NCBI GenBank assembly: GCA_009760855.2
Contig: WPIO01000049.1
Coordinates: 2,562,501 to 2,585,000 of the forward strand
Direction: 5' to 3'
DNA: 22,500 bases
Source of the DNA: Cristatella mucedo
Taxonomy: Eukaryota; Bryozoa; Phylactolaemata; Cristatellidae
In this document: piece after piece, positions 11,405 to 20,177 of the stretch
Layout of the letters: every line of letters starts with the position of its first letter
How positions within the stretch are numbered: the stretch's first letter is position 1
The notes under the pieces: model-generated
What the model was told of the DNA's origin: nothing
Database searches by the model: none
Seen by the model: the letters and a program-made list of their open reading frames with translations, nothing else
Program-made: the position numbers and the translations under genes

Positions 11405-11538
11405 AAGGCACTGACTCATTTACGACCGACCATTACCGCTCTCGGCCCGCAGCATCACAGCATCTTCCCGCAAGGCACTGACTCATTTTCGACCGACCGT
11501 TACCGCCCTCGGCGCGAAGCGTCACAGCATCTTCTCGC
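11405..11538 (+). repeat. Tandem duplication, 2 x 67 bp
   Basis: Unit 1 (11405-11471) and unit 2 (11472-11538) are head to tail. Both start AAGGCACTGACTCATTT and end in CACAGCATCTTC.CGC, with a handful of substitutions between them. The motif CACTGACTCATTT contains TGACTCA, a perfect AP-1 (TRE) site, so the duplication doubles a potential AP-1 site (in each unit about 7 bases from its start). Confidence 0.9.
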
Positions 11539-11860
11539 AATGTTCTAGTGCTGCGGCACTGAGGCGATCCGTCGGTGAGTAAGACCTCTGGATACTAATG
11601 TGTACAGATTTGGGTACAGATAGGCATGGAAAGTAGGCCGGAACACAACAGCAAGCACTTTTTGCTGAGACTTATAAGCTACAAGGTCATTGGAGGTAGG
11701 TAGCAAGCCACAGCAGGAACCGGGTCTTAGACTGTCTGCATGCTTGAGCTTAGGGCTCTAAAGAAATCAAGTCTAGTGCGAAAGATAGCGATACGGCTAG
11801 ACACCGAGGGGCGGCTGGAGCTAAGAGCACGTGACTGAAGCAGACACGACAGGAAGCCGG

Positions 11861-11929
11861 TTTGCAGCAAATGTAAAGTACCTAGAAAGAGATCGAGTTC
11901 TCTGCCGGCGCTACATCGAATTTATTATG
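11861..11929 (+). mobile_element. Retroposon 3' end, hairpin-ATT family, copy 2
   Basis: TTTGCAGCAAATGTAAAGTA followed by CCTAGAAAGAG, a TTCTCT complement, GGCGCTAC and a short TTTATTAT tail. It matches the other copies base for base over much of the hairpin, but its ATT tail is nearly gone, which suggests an older insertion. Upstream of TTTGCAGC I cannot align it to copies 1 or 6. Confidence 0.65.
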
Positions 11930-13742
11930 GTTACAACTATTTTAATGGTTAGGCTGGTGCAAGCGAGTGAAGAGACAGGTAAGCCAGGCTGGTGATCTTC
12001 AAATCAATTTAGCGCCTAGTGGGGAGACAGCGGGGCTCACACAGAAGTGATGACGAACCGACGCCGTCGGCAACAGATCGTCAGCAGGCTTCAAGAGCTA
12101 AGTGGGCGCTTCGCAGGAGAGTTTTCTACAGAGCGAGGCACTCAATGCCTGCGAGCCTTTCGGTAGGCACGAGCTGTGACGCCTCGAGGCCTACAGGACA
12201 GCTTGCAGCCTTCTCGCTCCCACTGAAACTCGGCATGCATGGAACTAAGATTTCGTGCAAGCAAGTAAAGGTGCATAAAGCAGCCGGCGGCCATTCACAC
12301 CCCCAGGGACGTGGCTCAAATGAGCAAGTTCGGCGCCGACTTATTAACATCTTGCGGATGCACCTTCGAGCGGAGTTGACCAGCGGGTAGTCGGTGCAGT
12401 CACGGCTCCTCAGCTCATCTAGCACAACAGCAGCAGCAGCCACAGAAGCAGCAGCGGTAGCAGCAGCAGCAGCTCAGTCCTCGTGCGAATCAAGATTAAG
12501 CAGGAGGCTGAGAGTAGACGGCTGAGGATGAAGCTCAACGAGGAATCACTCAGGCGGTAAGCTGGTGCGAATGGCTTCGTTATTTCAATATCTTGCCGGT
12601 CGAAGCTCATGGCGAAGAGCACTCGCTTTATTGATGCTAAAAACACTCGAGACAACTAGTCAAGCCTGTTGCATGACAACCGACCGAGCTCACTCAATGG
12701 CTCTCCCAACACCAATACGGACAGGCACCGTCCACTGAGGTGGCTGGCTTGGCAGCCATCTACGACCTATCTACGATTGCCCAAGAGAGCGCCGTGCAAG
12801 GTGTGCCACTCAGCTCGTGGCTACTCAGCCGCAGCTCGGTTGAAACGACCGCACGACGACGAGTGAAGAAGCACTTCCTCCACCGTCGCAAGCAGGGCAA
12901 ATGAACGATGGATCCCTTCAGGAGTTACTAATGAGCTTGCCGTGAGCAGTTCCGACTCCTGCAGTTCCGACTCCACTTCTCTGGGTGATGCAAAACCCTG
13001 GCGTCAGCTCGGTTGTCGGACAGCGTCCGGAGCGTTGTGAGCAGGACAGGCCGTATGCTACAGCCCACCAGCAGCATGCTAAACTATGCTGTGGGCGTAC
13101 AAGAAAAAAACTTATAACCCTAGATCAAAACTCCGGCACGCTCGCGAGGCGCGAGAAAACACACATACACGAGAGAATCTGTTTTTCTATCGATGCAGCG
13201 AACAGCATCGTTTGCATATTGTACAAATGTAGCACCAAAAGGAACCAGTCGCATTAGTGGCAGCACAGGTTAGTCACCTCCAAGTTGCACACTTCAACCA
13301 AACCACGGCAGAATCTCTCAGCCAGTAACTAACTGTACAGCATGAAAAAGTGCAGAGAAGCAGGTCTCAGTCTGGTTCCGTGCTTCTTGTTCAATGCGCA
13401 CGTTCCCTGAAAAGCTGCCGAAGGAGAAGACGTACTGCTTTACGACCGATTTCAGGGAGCCCAGCCAGTTGCGAACAACATCAGCGATTGGTGACCCGCT
13501 TGGCCGCCGAGCAACGCTCACGGCCTGCAGCCAGACGACGGTTTCGAGTTAGCCACGATTCGGCTCGCATAGTGACGTGTCGTATCCTAGACGACGACGA
13601 CGAATGCCTAAGGCGTCTGTCGAGATCAGGCTGGCGCCAGCAGCTCGATAGATGGATGAAGCCCCATAGTCGGCGACCGTGGCCCGAAAAGCCTGGTATT
13701 CAAATCCGTCCGCGAGCCAGAGATTTGACGAGGCTCGCTCCC
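11930..13742. other. Non-coding stretch, possibly including the 3' UTR of the minus-strand gene
   Basis: No exon recognised on either strand. A CAG-rich patch lies at 12425-12475. If the minus-strand gene ends at 13743, its 3' UTR would run leftward into this stretch; the first AATAAA I find on that strand is at 12632-12627. Confidence 0.35.
12627..12632 (-). terminator. Candidate poly(A) signal AATAAA
   Basis: AATAAA on the minus strand, about 1.1 kb downstream of the stop codon of the TMEM272-like gene. It is the nearest canonical hexamer I see, but a variant signal closer to the stop is equally possible. Confidence 0.2.
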
Positions 13743-13969
13743 TTAGTAGCTCGCCTTGCCTTTCTCGCCGTCCGACGACGACGAGACGCCAGCAGCAGCA
13801 GGTTGCCGTCGGCTGGCCAGGGCGCACTGCATGACCTTGAGCAGTAGACTGACCAGGACGATGAAAGCAATCCACGCCCAGCGAATGATGATGGTGATCC
13901 TGGCCGACTGGTAGGTATCTTCGGCGCACTCAGAGCGACTGACTCGGCCGAGGAAAGTGAAAATGGAGC
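13743..13969 (-). CDS. TMEM272-like gene, exon 4 (end of TM3, TM4, C-tail, stop)
   Basis: 227 bases. The acceptor is ACTGTTCTTGTAG. The joined codon gives Gly, then SIFTFLGRVSRSECAEDTYQ, TM4 (WAWIAFIVLVSLLLKVM) and a Ser/Lys-rich tail of about 25 residues, ending in TAA at 13745-13743. Position and hydrophobicity fit the fourth helix of the family. Confidence 0.8.
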
Positions 13970-15109
13970 CTACAAGAACAGTTTCGGGGGTCCGATCAGT
14001 GGACAAGCTCATCTGCCAAGCTTTGCAATGTATTATTAACAGGTTCGGTCTGCCTGCGAAACTGGGCGGTTTAAACATTTCCATTCGGAATCGGGAATGG
14101 CGTACGGCGAGGACGCGTTCAGAATGGGCCGGACTGGTTTCAGGTCGCTCACTGCCGGAGAGGAACAGGCGAGAGGTCACGACCCATAGGCGGGCCAGTT
14201 TGTGGGCTCAATCGCTGAGAGTTACTGAGATCCTAAATATCGGGCTAAACCCAACGTTATCTAACCTGTCTGGCTGGAGGAGGCTTCTTTTCCCGTCACC
14301 GGCGTCCGATAGGTAACGAGGAGCCAGGGCTGCCCTACGGTGATTCAGACAGTCCTAGCGTCCAGTGCGACCGTGGACGGGCAGCCCTCAAACCAATCCG
14401 GAAAAGGATCAGCGACCTGGCAGTGACCTCGTCGGATCGGCTACGATTGGCTGCCTCTGCCAAGGCTCGGTCTAACCAGTTCTGGATTGGTGGCTTGCTG
14501 CTCTGATTGCATCCGATTGCCTCTGGCTTAGTGTATAAAGCCCTAGCTATAAAGAAAGCGACGGCACGGGCATTTTTAAGTTTTGAGATGGTGAAACGTT
14601 ACTGAGATCCTAAATATCGCGGTAAAGCCAACGTTATCTAACCTGTCTGGCTGGAGGATCTTAAACAGGGCTCGCATCGTCGTTCCCGCCAGGCGCCAGC
14701 CAAATCCTACCATTAAAAGTGCTTACGGCAAAATCAGCCCGAACACGCCTTCAATAATTCTCTCTCTCTTTCACTCTTTGAGCTGTTGCATTTTAGCTGA
14801 TAAGATGACAGCAAGCTGCGCCTTTGTTTGAATGTCTATAAATTTGCCAGCGAAGAAACTCTAAGGAAACACCTGCAGAAAGATCCCAAAGAGTGCTCGA
14901 GAAGGCAAAACAGAAAGTGAAACCTCGCTATGGTGAGCTGCTGCTGCTGTCGTAGAAAAGGCCCCATTGCCGAAATAGGACTGGGCCACCGCTATTACAG
15001 TGCCACCGTCGCTCAATAGAGCCTTCTCAGCAATTTGGACAGCATCGGTGCGACGACGAGATCAGGAGCCGCTTCTGTCAATCAGTATTGGAACGACGCG
15101 CTTGCTGCT

Positions 15110-15192
<83 letters not shown>

Positions 15193-15860
15193 CTTCCTCG
15201 CACGCCACTTGCCTGCCACGGTCCAGGCGACGGCACACACCAAGAGCAGACTGGCCAGGAACTTTCGGATGATGTGCCTTGTCTTCGACTCGCCGTCGGT
15301 GACGCAGTGCACTTTCAGGTCTCCCGAGCCGATGTAAAATCCGGTCGAGCGCTCAGCATCGCTGCAGCGAATCAGAGCGCTGCAGACGGTCCAGACGAGC
15401 CAGACGACACCGCTGACGATCAGATAGAGAGGGATGAGGTCGGCTTTGTCGTCACTCTGCTTCCACGAGCACGGTCCGAACGCCGACGACGAAGGCGACG
15501 TGCCGCTAGAATTTGTGACCCTGCTGGCATTCCCATTGGCGTTGACGTACTTGGAGTCCAACGCGTACGCACCTGGGACGAGGGAGAAATAGAGTGGAGG
15601 TTTGAAGGCATTAATGCTGCTGCAGCTTCCGACGGCAAGCTATGTTGACAGCCCGTCTCACGTCAACTCCAAGCTGACTGGGGTTGTGCCGCGGGCTATC
15701 TGTAATAGACTATTGCTCAGTCCTTGGGAGGCCAAGGCCACGATGACTTCGAGCACTTAGTTCCGGCAGTGAAGCTTACCGACGGCAATTTCATAAACGG
15801 AAAGCACAAGACCGCAGCTCCAGAATACGAGCACGGCCGTGGCCATGAGAATAACGAAGC
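13743..15860 (-). CDS. TMEM272-like four-transmembrane protein (exons 2-4)
   Basis: Exons 15860-15780, 15572-15213 and 13969-13743 join in frame through phase-1 introns and end in TAA. With the proposed first exon the protein is 223 residues. Numbered that way, TM1 is about 3-26 (FVILMATAVLVFW...), TM2 about 74-96, TM3 about 133-156 and TM4 about 179-200. The loop between TM1 and TM2 has two N-glycosylation sequons (N43, N49) and C63; C163 lies in the loop between TM3 and TM4, so an extracellular disulfide is possible and both termini would be cytosolic. The IPLYLIVSG motif opening TM2, a charged loop, a Gly ending TM3 and a Cys before TM4 match what I know of invertebrate TMEM272-like proteins. 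That family is poorly characterised, so no biochemical role can be assigned. The Ser-rich C-tail ends ...GEKGKASY. The splice structure is strong; the family name is moderate. Confidence 0.75.
14221..14281. repeat. Direct repeat, left copy (61 bp)
   Basis: GTTACTGAGATCCTAAATAT followed by CG..., ending CTAACCTGTCTGGCTGGAGGA. The same sequence recurs at 14598-14658 with only a few substitutions. Both copies lie inside intron 3 of the minus-strand gene. Confidence 0.95.
14598..14658. repeat. Direct repeat, right copy (61 bp)
   Basis: About 95% identical to 14221-14281, at a start-to-start distance of 377 bases. The 316 bases between the copies contain a perfect 10-bp inverted repeat (AGGGCTGCCC at 14326-14335, GGGCAGCCCT at 14379-14388) and TATA-like GTATAAAG near 14532. 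The pair could be terminal repeats of a small element or a segmental duplication; no terminal TG...CA or flanking target duplication was obvious. Confidence 0.95.
15111..15192. repeat. (GA)n microsatellite just inside intron 3
   Basis: About 80 bases of GA on the plus strand, that is (CT)n on the sense strand of the minus-strand gene. It begins about 20 bases downstream of the GC donor of intron 3. Read without splicing, it would add a Leu-Ser repeat to the protein. Confidence 0.97.
15213..15572 (-). CDS. TMEM272-like gene, exon 3 (glycosylated loop, TM2, most of TM3)
   Basis: 360 bases. The acceptor is CTCCCTCGTCCCAG. It carries the loop with sequons NAS and NSS, then CSWKQSDDKADLIPLYLIVS leading into TM2, the cytosolic loop with RCSDAERSTG and SKTRHIIRKF, and FLASLLLVCAVAWTVA of TM3. 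It ends GTGGCAG|GCAAGT, a GC donor. The only nearby GT (AAGTGG, four bases on) would put exon 4 out of frame, so the GC site is the one compatible with the reading frame. Confidence 0.8.
15780..15860 (-). CDS. TMEM272-like gene, exon 2 (TM1)
   Basis: 81 bases. The acceptor is CTTTTACTTGCAG and the donor G|GTAAGC. It begins two bases into a codon and ends one base into the next, so both flanking introns are phase 1. It encodes FVILMATAVLVFWSCGLVLS and a few more residues to EIAV, a hydrophobic helix that fits TM1. Confidence 0.8.
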
Positions 15861-16402
15861 CTGCAAGTAAAAGGCAGCGAACGATGCTTGCTAGCTAGCT
15901 ATAATCACTCTCTCAAGCTTGCAGCATTTGGATAAATTAGGACGCAAAAGCTACACAGAAAATCAAGCTACCGAGAACTACAATATATGAGCTTATGGAC
16001 TCAACGGTGAGGCCATCTCCTCCGGCATGTTTTACGAAGGTGCAGCTTTCTGCCACGTTTTTATATCATAACAATAGGTTTGTATAGCGCCACAGAAGAG
16101 CTGAAACTCTTTTTAGGCACTTGACAGATGCTGTACAGAAAGCATTAGCGAGCGATTCGTGGTAACATGCAGCAGGCATATCTAGTACGTGATGGCAGTC
16201 GATGCAGCTTTCTGCCTCGACTCATTCGGAATACCGCATTAGTTGTGTAAGGGAGTTTCGAACTTTCGTGACATGAGCACGGGAATGGAAATAACAGAAC
16301 ATGCTTATTTGACCATCCTTCCTGTGCTACCTTTATATTTGCAGCTGATACTGTGTAACTGCACTGACAGAGCATTACGATAGATTTGAGTCCACTTAAA
16401 TC

Positions 16403-16490
16403 CCGTCGGGTCCTTCTAGGTCAAGGAGCAGGCAACAATTAGAACTCATTGAAAAATGCCAAGGGCGTCGCAGTCCGAGGGCATCGAACC
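16403..16490 (-). mobile_element. tRNA-derived SINE-like fragment
   Basis: On the minus strand GGTTCGATGCC (16490-16480) is a perfect Pol III B box. It is followed by GACGCCCTTGGCA, a TTTTTCA stretch and CTAATTGTTGCCTGC, which resemble the CCTTGGCAAGGCACTTTA...ATTGCCT body seen in many invertebrate tRNA-derived SINEs. The A-box half is not visible; the neighbouring 60-bp insertion at 16516-16576 may have separated it. Confidence 0.4.
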
Positions 16491-16515
16491 AAAAGGCATG
16501 AATTGAAGCTGGGGG

Positions 16516-16576
16516 CAAGAGATTAAGTTCTCTGAGGGCGCTATACAAATGTATTATTGCTATTATTATTAATAAC
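16516..16576 (+). mobile_element. Severely 5'-truncated retroposon insertion, hairpin-ATT family, copy 3
   Basis: Only about 60 bases: the hairpin (AGAGATTAAGTTCTCT), GAGGGCGCTATACAAAT and an imperfect ATT tail. It is bounded by GAAGCTGGGGG on both sides (16505-16515 and 16577-16587), with a further partial match just after. This is the signature of a target-site duplication and shows that the module is a real retroposon 3' end. Confidence 0.85.
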
Positions 16577-16666
16577 GAAGCTGGGGGAAATGACGAACAA
16601 GTGCGAGCCCAAGATAACAGAGTATTCAGTGCATGCACATGCAGCATGGCAGCTGCAATAGCATTC

Positions 16667-16731
16667 GGCCATCGAAAGCCATCGAATAGCCATTGATCGT
16701 GTCGATCAAATAGCCATCGAATAGCCATCGA
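16667..16731. repeat. Short minisatellite of ATAGCCATCGA units
   Basis: The 11-base phrase (A)TAGCCATCGA recurs, with variants CATCGAAAGCC and TGATCGTGTCGATCAA between copies. It explains the open minus-strand frame reading AIRWLFD...QWLFDGF. Confidence 0.8.
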
Positions 16732-17433
16732 AACTACGACCTGGTAAACGAGCACTTTCGGAGGACCAAATCCAGCAGATTATTCTAGACTTGGCCTAAC
16801 GTGAATGATCGGCCAGAAAATAGGCCAGTTTGGCTAATTGGTGGTGCTCTGGTAAAGGCACTGGCTTGAATAACGTTACTTTGTTTTTGGTCTGTGGCTG
16901 TATATTCATCTAATCAACACAGTGCTCGGCAGTGGTACCACCCGGCGGGTGCATCGCTTTAAAAGGGTCCAGTAACCTTGTCCGAAAGAGGCACTCTCTG
17001 TTCCAGACTGCCGGGAGGGCAGAGCAAATACTTGAATGGCCCTTAATTAGCCTATTTCGGCCAAAATCTCGTTTAAGACTCCATTAATTATTTATGCAGC
17101 CGATCAAAAAGATGAATTGGTAAGTGGAACGTAGAACCTAAACGGAATTAGGATAAATTGCATTGATCGGGCTTTGTAAGCCGGCGGCAGCCATCTTATT
17201 CTTTTGATGGTTGGTATTCTGCATCGAGCCAGCGCTAGCCACACGTGCTGGGCGAGAATAGGCTCAGCCGACGGCACTTAGTGTTCTTCGAGAGCAACTT
17301 AGTATTCAACATTAATTAATCAAACGCAACCCGTGCCCATCGGTTCTGCTGCCTGATTTCGGCAACTTAGCACTGCAAAAATGGGCAATCTGTCGTCAAG
17401 GATAGAAATCGTTGTTCGTAAACCGTCGCCCAT

Positions 17434-17484
17434 AAATAATAATAATAATGTTACACTTGATAAAGCGCCCATAGAGAACTCAAC
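17434..17484 (-). mobile_element. Retroposon 3' end, hairpin-ATT family, copy 4
   Basis: On the minus strand: TTGAGTTCTCTATGGGCGCT, then TTATCAAGTG..., then (ATT)n. The 5' half of the hairpin is missing, so it is truncated within the tail. It lies just left of a LINE ORF fragment that points the other way, and whether the two came from one insertion is unclear. Confidence 0.7.
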
Positions 17485-17501
17485 CAATGCTTACCCAACG
17501 A

Positions 17502-17660
17502 TATATACTCTATCTTGCTGAGATTGTGGCACATCCTTTCCAGCCATCCTGAGCTTTCACCTCCGTGCTTCTCACTTCCACGACTGCCCTTCGGACTCAG
17601 CTATGCTTCTCACTTTCTCGTTGCTGCGTGAAATAGTGACTGCTGGCTGCCGAATTCGCA
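17502..17660 (+). pseudogene. LINE ORF 3' fragment, inverted partner A
   Basis: This segment is a diverged inverted copy of 18116-17965: both contain (T/C)CTTTCCAGCC.TCCTGAGCT and GACTCAGCTATGCTTCTCAC. It is roughly 75-80% alike by eye, with small insertions and deletions. By relation to partner B it is the C-terminal end of a non-LTR retrotransposon ORF; the frame is broken. Confidence 0.7.
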
Positions 17661-17964
17661 CCGAAAGCCGCTTAAGCTTTGCGTGTGCTATACACAACTC
17701 TCACGTGGAACACCCTCCCTGTAGTCTTCGTGACTTTCTGAGATACAGACGGAGTTATGCTACATTAAATTGCAGGCAGGCTGGGAATCCACTTCGGCCT
17801 GCACGAGGCTGTGACCGCCGCCATCCTGTGAGCTGTGAGCACGTGAGCAATGATGAATCGGCTAGTGAACGTATCTCCGTCTGTAACTCCACAAAGACCA
17901 GGTGGGTGCTACGCAGAAGCGTTTTGTATGGCGCACTAACAACCTAAGCGGCTATGGTATGCAT

Positions 17965-18226
17965 TTGGTAGCCAACTGACTTTATCTCAACGAAACAAAG
18001 AGAAAGTGAGAAGCATAGCTGAGTCAGGAGAGCGGTTGAGATAGTGAGTAGCATGGAAGTAGCAGCTCAGGACGGCTGGAAAGAATGTGCCGTGGTCGGC
18101 AGCACGATAGTAGCTGTCGTCGCACAAGAATTGTGGAAGTGAGCCCCACAGTCTAGGGCCTACAGAGCAAAAGCTTCTTTCAACGGTCTTAAAGCGAAGT
18201 AGTGGAATAGCTAACTTATCGTCCAT
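17965..18226 (-). pseudogene. LINE ORF2 C-terminal fragment, inverted partner B
   Basis: The minus-strand frame reads LRFKTVERSFCSVGPRLWGS followed by LPQ, close to the RT..GERSF..AGP.LWNSLP block near the C-terminus of CR1/L2-type LINE polyproteins. About 50 residues follow to a stop near 17987. Nothing of the reverse transcriptase core remains, so the copy is a 5'-truncated relic. The 305 bases between the two partners (17661-17964) show no coding signal. Confidence 0.75.
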
Positions 18227-18340
18227 AAAAGCTGAAAAAACCTGAAAACATAAAACCTGAGTGCAGGAGGAGACTGAAACTGCTGCAGCAGTTCAGCCTC
18301 GGTATGAAGGAGCCGGAAGCAATGGCGATGGCCTTTCGCT

Positions 18341-18368
18341 CGTGTTTGTGTTTGTGTGTGTGTGTGTG

Positions 18369-18413
<45 letters not shown>

Positions 18414-18422
18414 ACGTGTGTG
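18341..18422. repeat. (TG)n microsatellite
   Basis: About 80 bases of TG repeat with TTTG at the left edge and CG interruptions. All Val-Cys and His-Thr frames over it are artefacts. Confidence 0.97.
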
Positions 18423-18707
18423 AAGGCAATGCACAGGCTCCGCGAGGTCAGAGGCAAACTGGTCAGAGGCATCGTTTGCAGCCCAAGCTCAACCGGCTGC
18501 TGGACTGCGGGAGAGTTTATATTGCCAGGCCAGCAGCAAGCACAGCAGGCCAATGCAGCTGCTGCTAACCCAGCCAAGTGGCTGCTGGACACGGACTCCT
18601 TTTATGGCACGTCTCTGCGAGTAATCATTAGGCTGGCTGGGCAGCTTGGGCAGCCCTGGCTCCGAGCCAGAGAAACTCAAGATGCTCAACAAGACCTGAT
18701 AACCTAA

Positions 18708-18815
18708 GCAGCAGCTGCTGCTGCTGCTGCCACGGCTGCCGCCACCGAAATAATGTTGCAGGTGGCTTTGGATTCCAGAGCTGCCCCTTCCCTCCCTCCC
18801 TCTCTCTCCCTCTCG
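18708..18815. repeat. Short (GCT)n tract and (CCCT)n tract
   Basis: (GCA/GCT)n at 18708-18731, then 50 bases of ordinary sequence, then CCCTCCCTCCCTCTCTCTCC at about 18790-18815. Both are simple sequence. Confidence 0.85.
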
Positions 18816-19378
18816 CGGCTGGCCTGACGGGTCTCCACGTGCGAGTCATTTGCTGCAATGGATCTAGGTAGGCAGGCCCGTGCTCAGCCAGTGTCAAACC
18901 GCTTTAGCAATGGCGAATCCAGTGAACAATGAGGCCGGTGCTTTTGGCCATTGCCGTCGACGCGTTGCTCTCGTCCGTTGCGCAGGATTAGTCGAGTTTC
19001 GACGAGCACACCCAGGCTCCCACAGAGATCCTACCGCTTGTTGTCCTTCACTTCTTTGGGGCACACGCCTTCAAGCTAGCCGCTCAGTGGCCTCTCCCGT
19101 CTGTCAGCCGATCAGACCTCATCTGATGGGCCGCCATCTTACGAGCCCGACAGTAGGTAGCCAGCCAGCAGAAGAACCCGAGAGTGCCTGCGGCAAATGC
19201 CCATACCGTGCCATACCACCTTCTCCAAGTATAGCCTTCTCACTAGGTTAGCTTAAGCATGGTCCTCGAGGGTGGATGCTGACCACGTAAAGGTAAGAAG
19301 CTCAGGGTACCCGAATAAGGTAAGACCGAGAATAATCGTAACCTCTAAGGATAAGTCCACAGGGAGCATCGCTACTGT
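18816..19378. other. Intronic non-coding stretch
   Basis: Lies within the proposed 6.3 kb first intron. Frames near 18880-19250 are open but show no domain, no transmembrane pattern and no matching splice sites. Confidence 0.4.
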
Positions 19379-19389
19379 TGAAGCATCCA

Positions 19390-19484
19390 GCGAAAGTGAA
19401 TGAATGTAAAACGCCTAGAAAGAGATTAGGTTCTCTGAGGGCGCTTTATCAACTGCATTATTATTATTATTATTATTATTATTA
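19390..19484 (+). mobile_element. 5'-truncated retroposon insertion, hairpin-ATT family, copy 5
   Basis: About 95 bases: GTAAAACGCCTAGAAAGAGA, TTAGG, TTCTCTGAGGGCGCTTTATC and a clean run of ATT units. It is flanked by TGAAGCATCCA (19379-19389) and TGAAGCGTCCA (19485-19495), an 11-bp target duplication with one mismatch. The long pure ATT tail and good flanks suggest it is among the younger copies. Confidence 0.85.
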
Positions 19485-19660
19485 TGAAGCGTCCACTTGG
19501 ATCAACGGCTTAGCAGTACTTTAAAGCTGGCAGTTGACTTTCCTGCTCAGGGTTAAAAGCACTGACCCAGAACTAAGATTTGCTGCACCAGCCAACCCTG
19601 CAATGTCACGTTACGTACTAGTCACAGAGGATCCAGGTAAGCTTGTTCCGAAGATCCAGC

Positions 19661-19850
19661 TTTTGCATATGCATGCTGACCCTGTGCATGTCACCTCTAA
19701 CCATGTTATTCTTGTTGTTTATTGAGCACACTACTGCTAACTATTCGATCGTGCTTCCTTTGCAGCAATTGTAAAGCACCGAGAAAGAGATTGAGTTCTC
19801 TGAAAGTATTTTATCAAATATATTATTATTAGTAGTAGTATTACCATTAT
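19661..19850 (+). mobile_element. Retroposon 3' end, hairpin-ATT family, copy 6 (with body)
   Basis: Shares both body and tail with copy 1 at 6877-7060: GCATGCTGACCCTGTGCATG, CCATGTTATTCTTGTT, then CTTTGCAGCAATTGTAAAGC, CACCGAGAAAGAGATTGAGT and TCTCTGAA. The 3' stem of the outer hairpin has decayed (AAGTATTTTATC instead of GGGCGCTATAC). The tail mixes ATT with AGT units. Confidence 0.75.
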
Positions 19851-20177
19851 GATATAGCAGCCGCTCCTAGCAGTAGCTAGCACCGTTGGCATCTAAGCTA
19901 TATTGCCCGAGCTTCGGATAGCGATGACGCGATGAAATCCGTAACCACCATTAACCCGCGAAGCTCTCGAAATATCACCGGTCAATATCCGGAATGAGTT
20001 CGAAGTTTGACGCAGGACAAAGGGCATTCGTTCGTAAGGAAGATGGCAAACTCACACGGGCTTTGCAATAAAAGGGCATCTTACGCTATGATGCTGGCAG
20101 CTACAGCTTACTGGCCACAATGAGTCCTCAATCTATATCATGGCAGCCGACAGATCAACAGGAAAAGGCTTTCCGGA

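Noticed and set aside
13957-14100. Plus-strand frame with ALQCIINRFGLPAKL, faintly like a retroviral-type integrase core
   Set aside because: Only a few residues match, no catalytic Asp or Glu follows, and the stretch lies directly beside the acceptor of exon 4 on the other strand.
15088-15648. Plus-strand frame of 186 codons
   Set aside because: It is antisense to exon 3 plus the (GA)n tract; splice sites and transmembrane pattern support the minus strand.
18293-18592. Minus-strand frame starting MSSSHLAGLAAAALACCACC, like a signal peptide
   Set aside because: It continues into a (CA)n-encoded His-Thr repeat and shows no domain; the hydrophobic start is alanine-rich by composition.
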